Shown piece by piece: positions 1 through 8,532 of a DNA stretch of 64,000 nt (position 1 is the stretch's first letter; every line of letters begins with the position of its first letter). The DNA comes from Allomuricauda sp. TY007. GTDB lineage: Bacteria > Bacteroidota > Bacteroidia > Flavobacteriales > Flavobacteriaceae. The notes beneath the pieces are model-generated. The model saw only the letters and a program-made list of their open reading frames with translations. It was not told the origin of the DNA and ran no database searches. The DNA lies in contig NZ_WUEG01000014.1 of NCBI RefSeq assembly GCF_010468565.1, forward strand, positions 1 through 64,000, given 5' to 3'. A program made the position numbers and the translations under genes.

Positions 1-60
1 CTCGTCTCCCGATTTGAACTGCTTCAGGAAATCGTCGTTGAACAATTCTTCTTTCTTCAT
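1..60 (-). CDS. IS256 family transposase, N-terminal fragment
   Basis: Reading leftward from the ATG at 60 gives MKKEELFNDDFLKQFKSGDE, which then leaves the window. I recognise this as the usual N-terminus of Bacteroidetes IS256-family (mutator type) transposases, which are DDE enzymes that move their own element. The catalytic region is not visible, so activity cannot be judged. Start choice: the only ATG just inside the proposed inverted repeat. Confidence 0.65.
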   Translation of the reverse strand, partial: MKKEELFNDDFLKQFKSGDE

Positions 61-87
61 AATGTGCAAATATTTAAAATTAGACAA

Positions 88-119
88 AAAATTAGCGGGG
101 GCATGCCCCCGCTAATTTT
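88..119. repeat. Perfect 32-bp palindrome inside the IS end
   Basis: Arms attagcggggg (91-101) and cccccgctaat (106-116), extended by AAA/TTT on both sides, are perfect around a CATG centre. It sits between the IS end and the transposase start. Such hairpins can stop outside transcription from entering a transposase gene. That role is inference here. Confidence 0.7.
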
Positions 120-146
120 CTATTTACACACTTTATGAGATAGTCC

Positions 147-331
147 TAAAAAGGAGTTGCTTGTACTTGGAAAAAATGGGGTGCCTAAAAAGTATTGAAA
201 TACGTCACATTCTGAATTAATTTGAGAATTTCGCCATAATGGTATTCAAGCTGTTATGATAACTTGGATTAAGTTCAGGTTGACGGAAAACCTACCTTTT
301 AAACACCCCATGCTACACTAAGTATTATATG
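147..331. other. Intergenic, no gene seen
   Basis: Stretch between the IS end and the 3' end of the YceI gene. I see no convincing reading frame, RNA or terminator hairpin in it. Confidence 0.5.
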
Positions 332-892
332 TTACTGCTGTGCCATCTCCAAGTGAATGGTCATTTCCACTTCATTCCCTATGGAGGCCGATTCTTCGCC
401 CACACCAAACTCCAATCGGTTAATGGTACCGGTTAGTTTGAGTCCTGCTTTCAATTTTTGGCTTCGCTGGTCAGTAATTATCCCGTTCACTTTTCCTTCC
501 AAGCTTACCGGTTTGGTAACGCCATGCATACTAAGGTCACCTTTGAGTTTAAAGGTATTGTCCCCAGTTTTTTCAAAATTGGTGCTTTTAAAGGTAATGG
601 AAGGATACTTTTCAGCATCAAAAAAATCAGCACTTCTTAAGTGGTCGTCGCGTCTATCGTTATCCGTATCAATACTGGTTGTTTTAATGTCAACGGTAAA
701 TTCAGCCTCGTCAAAGGTATCGGTTGCGGTCGCTGTTATGTCAAAGTCGCTAAAATGGCCTTCCACGGTAGAAATCATTAGGTGTGAAATGCCAAAACCT
801 ACCTTGGAGTGTGCTCCATCCGATTTCCAAGTAGATTGTGCCACAACCATAAAAGAGGTTAAGAATGTCAGTACGAGAAATGTCTTCTTCAT
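332..892 (-). CDS. YceI family secreted protein
   Basis: A 186-residue protein with an N-terminal signal peptide (MKKTFLVLTFLTSFMVVAQ, cut near residue 19), followed by a YceI-like lipocalin-type barrel. Family features seen are the opening SxWKSDGAHSKVGFGISHLM, the central DNDRRDDHLRSADFFDAEKYPSITF block, and the GDLSMHGVTKPV strand. YceI proteins are periplasmic and bind long amphipathic molecules such as polyisoprenoid quinones; the exact ligand here is unknown. It is transcribed away from the two-component genes at 1159. Length and start are normal for the family. Confidence 0.9.
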   Translation of the reverse strand: MKKTFLVLTFLTSFMVVAQSTWKSDGAHSKVGFGISHLMISTVEGHFSDFDITATATDTFDEAEFTVDIKTTSIDTDNDRRDDHLRSADFFDAEKYPSITFKSTNFEKTGDNTFKLKGDLSMHGVTKPVSLEGKVNGIITDQRSQKLKAGLKLTGTINRLEFGVGEESASIGNEVEMTIHLEMAQQ

Positions 893-940
893 TGTTGAGT
901 GATTTAAGTGTTAGTGATATTGTTTTTAAAAACTTGTGAG

Positions 941-956
941 TCATCATTTTTGATGA
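941..956. promoter_or_regulatory. Small dyad between divergent genes
   Basis: tcatca / tgatga arms around four T residues lie 49 bp upstream of the YceI start, in the gap shared with the divergent kinase gene. It could be an operator or chance. No factor can be named. Confidence 0.2.
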
Positions 957-1129
957 TGCCTTAGCTTAAATATGGACCATCAGAATGTAAATAGTAAATA
1001 TTTTCCGTGAACGACAAGGGTTAACCCTCAATCAACCAATTAATTATGAATAGCCAGGGGTAAAATGTCGTTTAGGGGGTAAATTTGGTTGTTGGTAAAA
1101 CTGCTTTTCTTTTACAGCAGTTTTATCTA

Positions 1130-1137
1130 TAGTTTTG
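1130..1137 (+). promoter_or_regulatory. -7 box for the sensor kinase operon
   Basis: TAGTTTTG matches the Bacteroidetes -7 consensus TAnnTTTG. It would start transcription near 1144, leaving a short leader before the TTG codon at 1159. No clear -33 TTG is seen at the usual spacing. Confidence 0.4.
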
Positions 1138-1158
1138 GCACTAATTAATTATTGTGTA

Positions 1159-2157
1159 TTGATTTCTAAAAAAGAACTTCTTTTTCAAATAGTGCTACAC
1201 ATACTGGTGCTCCTGTTTTTTTCTTTTGAAAGACATACGGGGAGCATAAATGTGCACAGGGCCATATTCCTTTTGTTTTATGCCGTTGCCACTGTTGCGA
1301 TTACGTACTACCTTATGCCCAAATTTTTGTACAAAAAAAAGTATTGGCAATTCTTTTTGGGTGCCGGTATAGTTGTAGCGATAATAATTACCATAGAAGA
1401 AACAGTTTTGGAACCTCTTATATTCCCCAATACAAAAAGGGCGGATACTTTTCCAGGGATTTATGTCTCCCTTTTAGGGGTTTTGCCGGTAATGTTTATA
1501 CTTTCTGGTTGCAAATTTGGATGGGATGCCTTAAAAAAACAGGCTCAGATAGATGAACTCGAGACCACCATTCAAGAAAGCGAACTACAATTTTTGCGAA
1601 GTCAGATAAACCCCCATTTTTTGTTCAATAATTTGAACAACCTTTATTCCTATGCCCTGCAGGAATCACCAAAGACCCCAGAGATCATTCTTGAAATGAG
1701 CGGGGTACTGCGGTACATGTTGTACGAATCCAAGGAACAGTTTGTACCTTTAAAAAAGGAATTGGAGCAATTGGGCAACTTTATTCGGTTGTATAAACTG
1801 CAGATAGAGGATAGGGGCGAGGTTCAGTTTGATGTGGACAAGATAGAAGGGGAGTATAAGATCGCTCCTTTAATTTTGATTGTATTTATTGAAAATGCTT
1901 TCAAGCACAGCCAGTCCGGCCAATCTTCCGATATCGAAATAGACATATCCGTAAAACTGAACAATGCTACATTGGAGTTTAGTTGCAAGAACAACTATGA
2001 ACCGGGATTTAGCCTGGATAGTGTTGCAAAGGGGATAGGTTTAAAGAACGTACGAAAACGCCTTGAACTATTGTACCCGAAAAAGCATGTTTTAAAAATA
2101 GAAGAGGCCGACAATTCCTATAAAGTGTACCTAAGATTGGAATTGGAAAAAGTATAG
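1159..2157 (+). CDS. LytS-type membrane sensor histidine kinase
   Basis: An N-terminal membrane part with about four hydrophobic segments (roughly residues 5-125) and a linker helix lead into a His_kinase domain. The phosphorylation block reads SQINPHFLFNNLNNLYSYA. The N-box ENAFKHS and the glycine-rich GIGLKNVRKRLELLYP form the ATPase end. This is the LytS/YehU class, which signals to LytTR regulators. The stimulus is unknown, as there is no extra sensor domain. No ATG exists at the 5' end. In-frame TTG codons lie at 1135 and 1159; I chose 1159 because 1135 overlaps the likely -7 box. The partner regulator starts 3 bp downstream, so the two are co-transcribed. Confidence 0.85.
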   Translation: MISKKELLFQIVLHILVLLFFSFERHTGSINVHRAIFLLFYAVATVAITYYLMPKFLYKKKYWQFFLGAGIVVAIIITIEETVLEPLIFPNTKRADTFPGIYVSLLGVLPVMFILSGCKFGWDALKKQAQIDELETTIQESELQFLRSQINPHFLFNNLNNLYSYALQESPKTPEIILEMSGVLRYMLYESKEQFVPLKKELEQLGNFIRLYKLQIEDRGEVQFDVDKIEGEYKIAPLILIVFIENAFKHSQSGQSSDIEIDISVKLNNATLEFSCKNNYEPGFSLDSVAKGIGLKNVRKRLELLYPKKHVLKIEEADNSYKVYLRLELEKV

Positions 2158-2160
2158 GTT

Positions 2161-2853
2161 ATGAGGTGTATTATTGTTGAGGATCAACCGCCGGCACAGC
2201 GAATTTTAAGAAAATTTATCCAAGATGTACCCACCTTGGAGTTGGTAGATGTATTTTCCGATGGGTTGAAGGCGATGGAATTCTTGAATACCGAATCGGT
2301 GGATTTGATGTTTCTGGACATCCACTTGCCCAAAATCAACGGATTGGATTTCTTAAAAAGCATCCCAGACCCGCCACAGGTTATCTTGACCACTGCTTTT
2401 TCCGAATACGCCCTTGAAGGATATGACCTGAATGTTGTGGATTACCTGCTAAAACCATTTTCTTTCCAGCGCTTTTTACAGGCCATAAACAAAGTAAACG
2501 CCAAGCACGAGCATATCATATCAAAAAACGATACAGCTCCCCTTGCGGAAATCTACGTAAAATCCAGCCACGAACATATCAAGGTTTTGGTAAAGGACAT
2601 CTATACGATCACTTCAGATTCCGATTATACCGAAATTCACCTCAAGGAAAAGAAAATATTGTCCAATGAGCCCCTACGGCACTGGGTGGAGTTATTGGGC
2701 AGCAGCCAATTTTATCAAATACACAAATCCCATATCATCAATACCCAAAAGATTGATAGGATCTCGGGTAATTTAGTCCTGTTGACCAATGGTGCCAAAA
2801 TACCCATGGGGAGAGCTTACAAAGACAATTTCTTAAAAAACATATTGCAATAA
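2161..2853 (+). CDS. LytTR family response regulator
   Basis: A 230-residue two-domain regulator. The receiver domain (1-120) has the acidic pair E7/D8, the phosphoacceptor D53 in LMFLDIHLP and the conserved lysine in YLLKPF. The LytTR DNA-binding domain (about 130-230) has the typical IYVKSSHEHIKV opening and the FYQIHKSHIIN block. It should be phosphorylated by the kinase encoded just upstream and then bind DNA as a dimer. Targets are not visible from sequence. The gene ends in a strong hairpin at 2853. Confidence 0.92.
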   Translation: MRCIIVEDQPPAQRILRKFIQDVPTLELVDVFSDGLKAMEFLNTESVDLMFLDIHLPKINGLDFLKSIPDPPQVILTTAFSEYALEGYDLNVVDYLLKPFSFQRFLQAINKVNAKHEHIISKNDTAPLAEIYVKSSHEHIKVLVKDIYTITSDSDYTEIHLKEKKILSNEPLRHWVELLGSSQFYQIHKSHIINTQKIDRISGNLVLLTNGAKIPMGRAYKDNFLKNILQ

Positions 2854-2888
2854 AAAGGCCTGAAAATTGTTCCAGGCCTTTTCGTTTT
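2853..2888. terminator. Bidirectional intrinsic terminator
   Basis: A perfect 10-bp stem, aaaaggcctg (2853-2862) with caggcctttt (2873-2882), is followed by T-rich sequence on the plus strand and by TTTTT on the minus strand. It separates the rightward regulator gene from the leftward symporter gene and can serve both. Confidence 0.85.
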
Positions 2889-2901
2889 TATTCAATCGGT
2901 T

Positions 2902-4551
2902 CTACTTCGCAAAGTAGATGTAGATGGCAATAACGACAATAGTGATAAACCCACTTGCCAGTTTTACATGTTTCCAAGGCTCTATGGATACCTGTTTGGT
3001 GTACTCCAGTTGGAAAGGTTCCTTTCTTGGATAGAATTTTCCAATAATCAGCATAATAATAATGTTGGAAACAAACAATATGGCCATTACATGAAGATAA
3101 TGCGGATATGCCCCAGCTTCTACCATATTTAGTTCAGCGGGGTCGGTAATGCCATTTGCCTTGGCTTCGGCAAGGGCATTGGCCACCATTTTGGGTCCTA
3201 CAATAAATTGGCTGATGATATAAAGAACAGAACCTGAAAGAATACCGATTTTGGCTGCAATGGCAGGAACCCTTTTTGTTAGATACCCAACTACAATGAT
3301 CGTGAAAATCGGGATACTGTAAATTCCGTTGATTTCTTGTAGATAGTTGAACAAACTGCCCGCATTGGCAATAAGCGGAGCAATAAACATGGCAGCCAAT
3401 GCCAAACATACGCCAAACACCTTACCGTATTTTACCACAATCATCTCCGAGGCATTTTTATTAATGTGCTGTTTGTAGATATCTATCCCAAACAAGGTAA
3501 CCGAACTGTTGAGCACACTATTAAAAGAACTCAGGATAGCACCAAACAGAACAGCCGCAAAAAAGCCCATCAACGGTTTTGGCAGCACGGCCCTTACCAG
3601 TTCCGGATAAGCAAGGTCGCTGCTTGCAAGTCCTCCTTCAAAATAGTAATAGGCGATCATTCCGGGCAATACCAGAATGATTGGCCCCAAAATCTTTAAG
3701 AATGCTGCCAATAAAAGCCCTTTTTGCCCTTCTGCCAGGTTTTTGGCGCCTAAACCACGTTGAATGATCTGTTGGTTGGTGCCCCAATAAAAAAGCTGGA
3801 CCAGCATCATTCCGGTAAAAATGGTGGCAAAAGGAACCTCTTGTCCAGGGTTTCCTGTAGAATCGAAACGTTCGGGGTTGGCGGACATTAAGGTTTCCAG
3901 CCCCCCAAAAACACTTCCATCTCCTATCGCCATCAAACCAAAAACAGGAATCAGTATTCCACCGATTATAAGTCCAACCGCGTTGATGCTATCCGAAACG
4001 GCAACCGCCTTCAATCCACCAAAAACGGCATAAATGGACCCTATGATGCCAATTCCCCAAATACAGATTACCAAGGCGGTGGAATCCGAGACCCCAAGTA
4101 ATCCGGGTACATCAAACATGCCGCTTATGGCCACCGATCCCGAATATAGGATTACCGGAAGCAATACCACCACATAACCTGTTAGGAACAATCCCGAGGT
4201 TATGGTTTTTGTAGTGACATCAAAACGCTTGGCCAAGAATTGGGGTACCGTGGTCAGTCCGCCTTTTAAATAGCGTGGCAGTAAAAATAATGCCGTGACC
4301 ACAATGGCAAGCGCGGCCAAGGTTTCCCAGGCCATTACCGAAAGACCATCTTTATAGGCGCTCCCATTAAGGCCCACTATTTGCTCCGTGGACAGATTGG
4401 TCAATAACAGGGAGCCGGCAATGACCCCTGCTGTAAGACTCCTGCCTCCCAAAAAGTAGCCATCGGAGGATGATTCATCTGTTTTTCTAACGGACCACCA
4501 GGATATGATACCCACTAAAAGTGTGAACCCTAAAAACGAAATAAGTGCCAT
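2902..4551 (-). CDS. Sodium:solute symporter, probable xylose/sugar transporter
   Basis: A 549-residue inner-membrane protein of the SSS family, similar in layout to sodium/galactose symporters. The N-terminal helix is followed by the family hallmark DGYFLGGRSLTAGVIAGSLL. About 13-14 hydrophobic segments follow, with a conserved FYWGTNQQIIQRGLGAKN block and the SSFNSVLNSSVTLFGIDIY region near residue 340. It uses the sodium gradient to import its substrate. Xylose is inferred from its place 59 bp downstream of xylA in a leftward operon; sequence alone does not fix the sugar. Confidence 0.85.
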   Translation of the reverse strand: MALISFLGFTLLVGIISWWSVRKTDESSSDGYFLGGRSLTAGVIAGSLLLTNLSTEQIVGLNGSAYKDGLSVMAWETLAALAIVVTALFLLPRYLKGGLTTVPQFLAKRFDVTTKTITSGLFLTGYVVVLLPVILYSGSVAISGMFDVPGLLGVSDSTALVICIWGIGIIGSIYAVFGGLKAVAVSDSINAVGLIIGGILIPVFGLMAIGDGSVFGGLETLMSANPERFDSTGNPGQEVPFATIFTGMMLVQLFYWGTNQQIIQRGLGAKNLAEGQKGLLLAAFLKILGPIILVLPGMIAYYYFEGGLASSDLAYPELVRAVLPKPLMGFFAAVLFGAILSSFNSVLNSSVTLFGIDIYKQHINKNASEMIVVKYGKVFGVCLALAAMFIAPLIANAGSLFNYLQEINGIYSIPIFTIIVVGYLTKRVPAIAAKIGILSGSVLYIISQFIVGPKMVANALAEAKANGITDPAELNMVEAGAYPHYLHVMAILFVSNIIIMLIIGKFYPRKEPFQLEYTKQVSIEPWKHVKLASGFITIVVIAIYIYFAK

Positions 4552-4610
4552 AAAATAAAGTTTGATGTTTCGGCTTTAGACCAAAACGGTTTGTTTAGTC
4601 GGTTGTTTGA

Positions 4611-5936
4611 TCAAATATATTGGTTGATAATATTTTCGAACAATTCTTGCTTACCGCTGATCTTTTTGATGTCCTGATGGGTTGCTGCATGTGCGTAAAG
4701 ATCTTCCAAAGAAAGCTTACCTTCCTCGAATGCCTTCCCAGAGCCGGTATCAAAAGATGCGTAGCGATTTTTTCGCAAGCTAAGATAATTGGAATTTTCT
4801 AAAATGGCGTTTGCCGCCAACAATGCCCTGGCGAATGCATCCATTCCTCCAATATGCGCATAGAAAATGTCTTCCAAATCGGTGGAATTTCTTCTCAATT
4901 TGGCATCAAAATTAATGCCTCCACCTTGGAAACCACCTGCTTGCAGAATCACCAACATAGCTTGGGCCAGCTCGTAAACATCAACAGGGAACTGGTCGGT
5001 GTCCCAACCATTTTGGTAATCGCCCCTGTTGGCGTCAATACTTCCCAAAAGATTATTGTCCGCTGCCACTTGGAGTTCATGCTCAAAGGTATGTTGTGCC
5101 AGAGTAGCGTGGTTTACCTCGATGTTCAGTTTAAAATCGTCCAAAAGATCATATTTGGTAAGGAAACCGATAACAGTGGCCGAATCAAAGTCGTACTGGT
5201 GCTTTGTGGGCTCCATGGGCTTGGGTTCGATGAAGAACGTTCCTTTGAACCCTTGTTTGCGTGCGTAGTCCTTGGCCATGTGCAGGAAGCGTGCCATATG
5301 GTCCTGTTCGCGGCCCATATCGGTGTTGAGCAATGACATGTACCCTTCGCGTCCTCCCCAGAACACATAGTTTTCCCCTCCAAGTTTAATGGTGGCATCG
5401 AGCGCATTTTTAACTTGGGCCCCTGCAGTGGCCACCACGTCAAAATCGGGATTGGTGGCGGCTCCGTTCATGTAGCGTGGATGGCTGAAACAGTTTGCCG
5501 TTCCCCAGAGCAATTTAACACCGGATTCCTTCATCTTTTCTTGGGCATAATCCGTTATGATATCCAACCTTTTTTCCGATTCGGCCAAGGTACTGCCCTC
5601 ATCGATCAGGTCAATATCGTGGAAACAGTAATAGGGCGCACCAATTTTTGTGATGAATTCGAAGGCTGCATCCATTTTGTCCTTGGCCTGCTGAACAGGG
5701 TCTGTATTGGTCAACCATGGGAAATTTTTGGTGGGTGCCCCAAAGGGGTCGCTGCCCGTGTCGTTAAAAGTATGCCAGTAGGCGATGGCAAATTTGAAAT
5801 GTTCTTTCATGGTTTTGCCGCCTACCATCTTATTTTCATCATAATATTTGAAAGCTAATGGATTGTCCGATTCTTTCCCCTCGAATGCAATTTTTCCAAT
5901 GCCTTTAAAAAATTCTTTGTCTCCTTTTGTGATCAT
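4611..5936 (-). CDS. xylA: Xylose isomerase
   Basis: A 441-residue cytoplasmic class II xylose isomerase that converts D-xylose to D-xylulose with two divalent metal ions. Catalytic and metal-site blocks are present: YYCFHDIDL (base histidine), [24 protein letters not shown] (metal glutamate and lysine), [19 protein letters not shown], and [19 protein letters not shown]. Length is normal for the family. It lies 15 bp after xylB and upstream of the symporter, so uptake, isomerisation and phosphorylation are encoded together. The start at 5936 gives the standard N-terminus. Confidence 0.97.
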   Translation of the reverse strand: MITKGDKEFFKGIGKIAFEGKESDNPLAFKYYDENKMVGGKTMKEHFKFAIAYWHTFNDTGSDPFGAPTKNFPWLTNTDPVQQAKDKMDAAFEFITKIGAPYYCFHDIDLIDEGSTLAESEKRLDIITDYAQEKMKESGVKLLWGTANCFSHPRYMNGAATNPDFDVVATAGAQVKNALDATIKLGGENYVFWGGREGYMSLLNTDMGREQDHMARFLHMAKDYARKQGFKGTFFIEPKPMEPTKHQYDFDSATVIGFLTKYDLLDDFKLNIEVNHATLAQHTFEHELQVAADNNLLGSIDANRGDYQNGWDTDQFPVDVYELAQAMLVILQAGGFQGGGINFDAKLRRNSTDLEDIFYAHIGGMDAFARALLAANAILENSNYLSLRKNRYASFDTGSGKAFEEGKLSLEDLYAHAATHQDIKKISGKQELFENIINQYI

Positions 5937-5951
5937 AATTGTTAAGTTCAG

Positions 5952-7436
5952 TTAATCAATATATTCATTTAGGGCCCTTTTCCAGATTTCATAAGCCTGT
6001 TTGTATTCGTTCAGTTTTTGGTTGTCGGGTTCATAGGTCAATTGGATAGCGTCTGATGCAGTGGCCTCTCCAATGCTTGCGAAATCTCCAAAGGCATAGG
6101 CTGCTGCTCTTGCAGCTCCTACGGCACCAGTGGTTTCCACAATATCAATCCGGCTCTTTGTGAGTGTAGAAATGGTTTTGGAAAATATTCCTGCCCTAAA
6201 AAGGTTATCATTACCAGCTTTTATGGATTGAATATCAACGCCGTCGTTTTGTAATATTTCCATGCCATGTACAAACGCAAATGCAATGCCTTCGAGTGCT
6301 GCCCGGAATAAATGGGGCGTTTTATGGATGTTGAAATTGAGGTTAAGGATGCGTGAGCCTTTTCTACAATTTTCCAGCATGCGTTCAGCGCCGTTCCCAA
6401 AGGGAAGAATGCAAAGGTCATTGGAACCGATCGGGATGGTTTCTGCCTGTTGGTTCATATCATTGTAAGAAAGTCCGTGGGTCAGTTCGTTTTTGATCCA
6501 ACTGTACTGGATTCCCGTTCCATTTATGCACAAGAGTTTCCCTATTCGCGTTTTTTGAGCTGTATGGTTGGTGTGGGCAAAACTGTTGATTCTTGTATGC
6601 TCCCGTGTATTTTCTTGTCCGGATATGGCATATACAACCCCCGAAGTTCCTCCGGTGGCCGCAATTTGCCCTGGCTCCATTACATTAAGGGAAAGGGCAT
6701 TGTTGGGTTGGTCTCCGGCCCTGTACATTATGGGAATGCCTTCGGGCAAACCACTGTCCAAGGCTCCCTGTTTGTTCACATATCCTTGTTCCGAAAACGA
6801 GGGGAAAATTTTGGAAACAAGCTTAGGGTCTATTTCTGCCGCTTCCAAAAGCCAATCGGCAAGGTCGTTCTTTTTAAAGTCCCACATTATCCCTTCGGAA
6901 AGCCCCGAGGGGGTGGTAACGCACTTCCCGGACAACCGTAAGGCAATAAAATCGCCGGGAAGCATAAACTTGTGTATTTTTTGGTATGTATCGGGTTCTT
7001 TATCCTTGACCCATTTTAGCTTGGATAGTGTAAAATTACCGGGGGAATTGAGCAAATGATCTACACATTTTTCCTTTCCAACCTTTTGGAACAAATTTTC
7101 CCCTGTTGCTACAGCCCTGCTATCGCACCAAATAATGGAAGGCCTCAATGGATTAAGGTCTTTGTCCACCACTACAAGTCCGTGCATTTGGTAGGAAATG
7201 CCTATTCCTTTAATATTGTTTTTATCGATATTATTTTCTGAAAGTAATTTTTTGGTAGCGATACACAGGTTTTTCCACCAAACCTCTGGATCTTGCTCTG
7301 CCCAACCTGGATTTATAGAGGTCATGGACATTTCTTTCTCAGGATATTGGGCCATACAAACAAAACTCCCATCGTCAGCACTGATCAAAGCAGCTTTTAT
7401 GGAAGAACTACCAATATCAAAACCTATCCAATACAT
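5952..7436 (-). CDS. xylB: Xylulokinase
   Basis: A 494-residue FGGY-family sugar kinase that phosphorylates D-xylulose to xylulose 5-phosphate. The N-terminal phosphate-1 loop YWIGFDIGSSSIKAALI, the GISYQMHGLV substrate block, the IIWCDSRA motif, and the C-terminal ATP-site segment EGIAFAFVHGMEIL / GAVGAARAAAYAFG are all in place. As the first gene of the leftward xylB-xylA-symporter operon it follows the regulatory gap at 7437-7838. No local xylose regulator gene is seen. Confidence 0.95.
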   Translation of the reverse strand: MYWIGFDIGSSSIKAALISADDGSFVCMAQYPEKEMSMTSINPGWAEQDPEVWWKNLCIATKKLLSENNIDKNNIKGIGISYQMHGLVVVDKDLNPLRPSIIWCDSRAVATGENLFQKVGKEKCVDHLLNSPGNFTLSKLKWVKDKEPDTYQKIHKFMLPGDFIALRLSGKCVTTPSGLSEGIMWDFKKNDLADWLLEAAEIDPKLVSKIFPSFSEQGYVNKQGALDSGLPEGIPIMYRAGDQPNNALSLNVMEPGQIAATGGTSGVVYAISGQENTREHTRINSFAHTNHTAQKTRIGKLLCINGTGIQYSWIKNELTHGLSYNDMNQQAETIPIGSNDLCILPFGNGAERMLENCRKGSRILNLNFNIHKTPHLFRAALEGIAFAFVHGMEILQNDGVDIQSIKAGNDNLFRAGIFSKTISTLTKSRIDIVETTGAVGAARAAAYAFGDFASIGEATASDAIQLTYEPDNQKLNEYKQAYEIWKRALNEYID

Positions 7437-7838
7437 ATAACAAGATTAAAATGGCAATGAAAATAGCTAATTATTGTGAAGTGTACCTTATTGTTTCAAT
7501 AATTCAACATATAAATCAATAATCGTTTGCTAGCCATAATTTAAATGGGCTTGATTCCTCAATAATTGTAATTGGCGGCAAAATGGAGAAGTGTACAGGG
7601 GTAAGGTTATGACCTGTTTTGATTGTGCTCTTCATTTTTTTGGTCACTACAAGAGATTGTAATCCATAAAAGAAAGCGAGGATTTCCAATTTTATCATAA
7701 TTATATGGAATTGACGGCGAACAATATTCTTAATCAAATTAAGGTGTCCCGCCAAAAGTGTGGATTTTGTTTTTGGGTTGCTCAAAAGCTTACCATTTTT
7801 CCTAAAATGGTTACCTTAGAGGAGTGTATTTTAATACT
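7437..7838. promoter_or_regulatory. Divergent control region between xylB and the Crp/Fnr gene
   Basis: About 400 bp of AT-rich DNA. It contains the palindrome ttattg-ttt-caataa (7488-7502), 52 bp in front of xylB, a candidate operator for the xylose operon. It also contains accatttt-N4-aaaatggt (7792-7811), 28 bp before the crp-like ATG, a candidate autoregulatory site. An 89-codon leftward frame inside the gap shows no recognisable protein and I do not call it. Confidence 0.4.
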
Positions 7839-8471
7839 ATGAAAGAAGAGCTTTTAACAACATTCAACAGCCATTTTGAACAACCCCTTATTGATGAGAT
7901 TCTTGAGGTGGGGACATTAAAGGAAGTCCCGGCAGGCGAAACCATAATGGATATCGGACAATACATAAGAAGCATACCCTTGCTGTTGTCCGGAGCCATA
8001 AAAGTGCTCAGGGAAGATGATGAAGGGGATGAATTGCTCCTATATTATCTCGAACAAGGCGAAACCTGTTCCGTAACCATGGCATGTTGCATGGGGCAAA
8101 CCAAAAGTGAGATCAGGGCCATAACTGAAACCGAAACCAAAATGATAATGGTTCCCGTTCAGAAAATGGAAGAGTGGATGGGCAAGTACAAAGGATGGAG
8201 AAACTATGTCTTTGAAAGCTATCACAACCGTTTGAACGAGTTATTGCAGACCGTGGACAGTATAGCGTTCAAAAATTTAGACCAAAGATTGGTGGATTAC
8301 CTTCAAAAGAAAGTCGAGGTAACCAACGACAACCGCATACGGAACACACATCAAGAAATAGCTTATGATCTTCACACATCAAGGGTTGTGATTTCCAGAT
8401 TATTGAAAAAGTTGGAGAAAATGAAGAAACTGGTGCTTCATAGAAGTTACATCCAAATTGTGGATCTATAA
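7839..8471 (+). CDS. Crp/Fnr family regulator with cysteine cluster
   Basis: From the ATG at 7839 the protein has 210 residues: a cyclic-nucleotide-binding-type beta-roll (about 15-110), a long dimer helix, and a winged helix with the recognition segment THQEIAYDLHTSRVVISRLLKKLE. It has only three cysteines, all in one block, TCSVTMACCM, as C77, C83 and C84 in the 7839 numbering. That block replaces part of the roll normally used for effector contact. It lies at the head of the sulfur gene cluster, and six matching palindromes stand before the sulfur genes. I infer that it is their activator and that the cysteines sense sulfane sulfur or redox state. An alternative GTG start at 7824 would add five residues. 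Confidence 0.88.
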   Translation: MKEELLTTFNSHFEQPLIDEILEVGTLKEVPAGETIMDIGQYIRSIPLLLSGAIKVLREDDEGDELLLYYLEQGETCSVTMACCMGQTKSEIRAITETETKMIMVPVQKMEEWMGKYKGWRNYVFESYHNRLNELLQTVDSIAFKNLDQRLVDYLQKKVEVTNDNRIRNTHQEIAYDLHTSRVVISRLLKKLEKMKKLVLHRSYIQIVDL

Positions 8472-8473
8472 GT

Positions 8474-8517
8474 GTGTCCTTTGTTACTTTGGTTCTCCAT
8501 GGGTCACCCTATTTTTG
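8474..8517 (+). promoter_or_regulatory. Crp/Fnr-type site and -7 box before the SulP gene
   Basis: The site GTGTC-CTTT-GTTAC (8474-8487) begins 3 bp after the regulator's stop codon. Its centre is 29.5 bp upstream of TATTTTTG (8510-8517), a perfect TAnnTTTG box. The left arm differs from GTGAC by one base, so it is the weakest arm of the set. Confidence 0.65.
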
Positions 8518-8532
8518 TATAAAATCTATCTC

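Larger units (their letters stand above)
1..146 (-). mobile_element. IS256-type insertion sequence, right end (partial)
   Basis: The element runs off the left edge. Its visible part is the first 20 codons of a transposase on the minus strand and a non-coding end. The proposed terminal inverted repeat lies at about 122-146 and, read leftward, starts GGACTATCTCATAAAGTG. Starting with GG and lying a short distance before the transposase start fits the IS256 family. The exact boundary and the target duplication cannot be proved because the other end is outside the window. Confidence 0.6.

Noticed and set aside
357..902. 181-codon rightward frame opposite yceI
   Set aside because: Antisense to an intact YceI gene, with no domain or promoter.
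7516..7785. 89-codon leftward frame between xylB and the Crp/Fnr gene
   Set aside because: No recognisable sequence, no promoter, and it would occupy the divergent control region.
7792..7811. accatttt/aaaatggt dyad as a seventh regulon site in front of the regulator gene
   Set aside because: Arms and spacing differ from the regulon motif; left as a possible autoregulatory site only.
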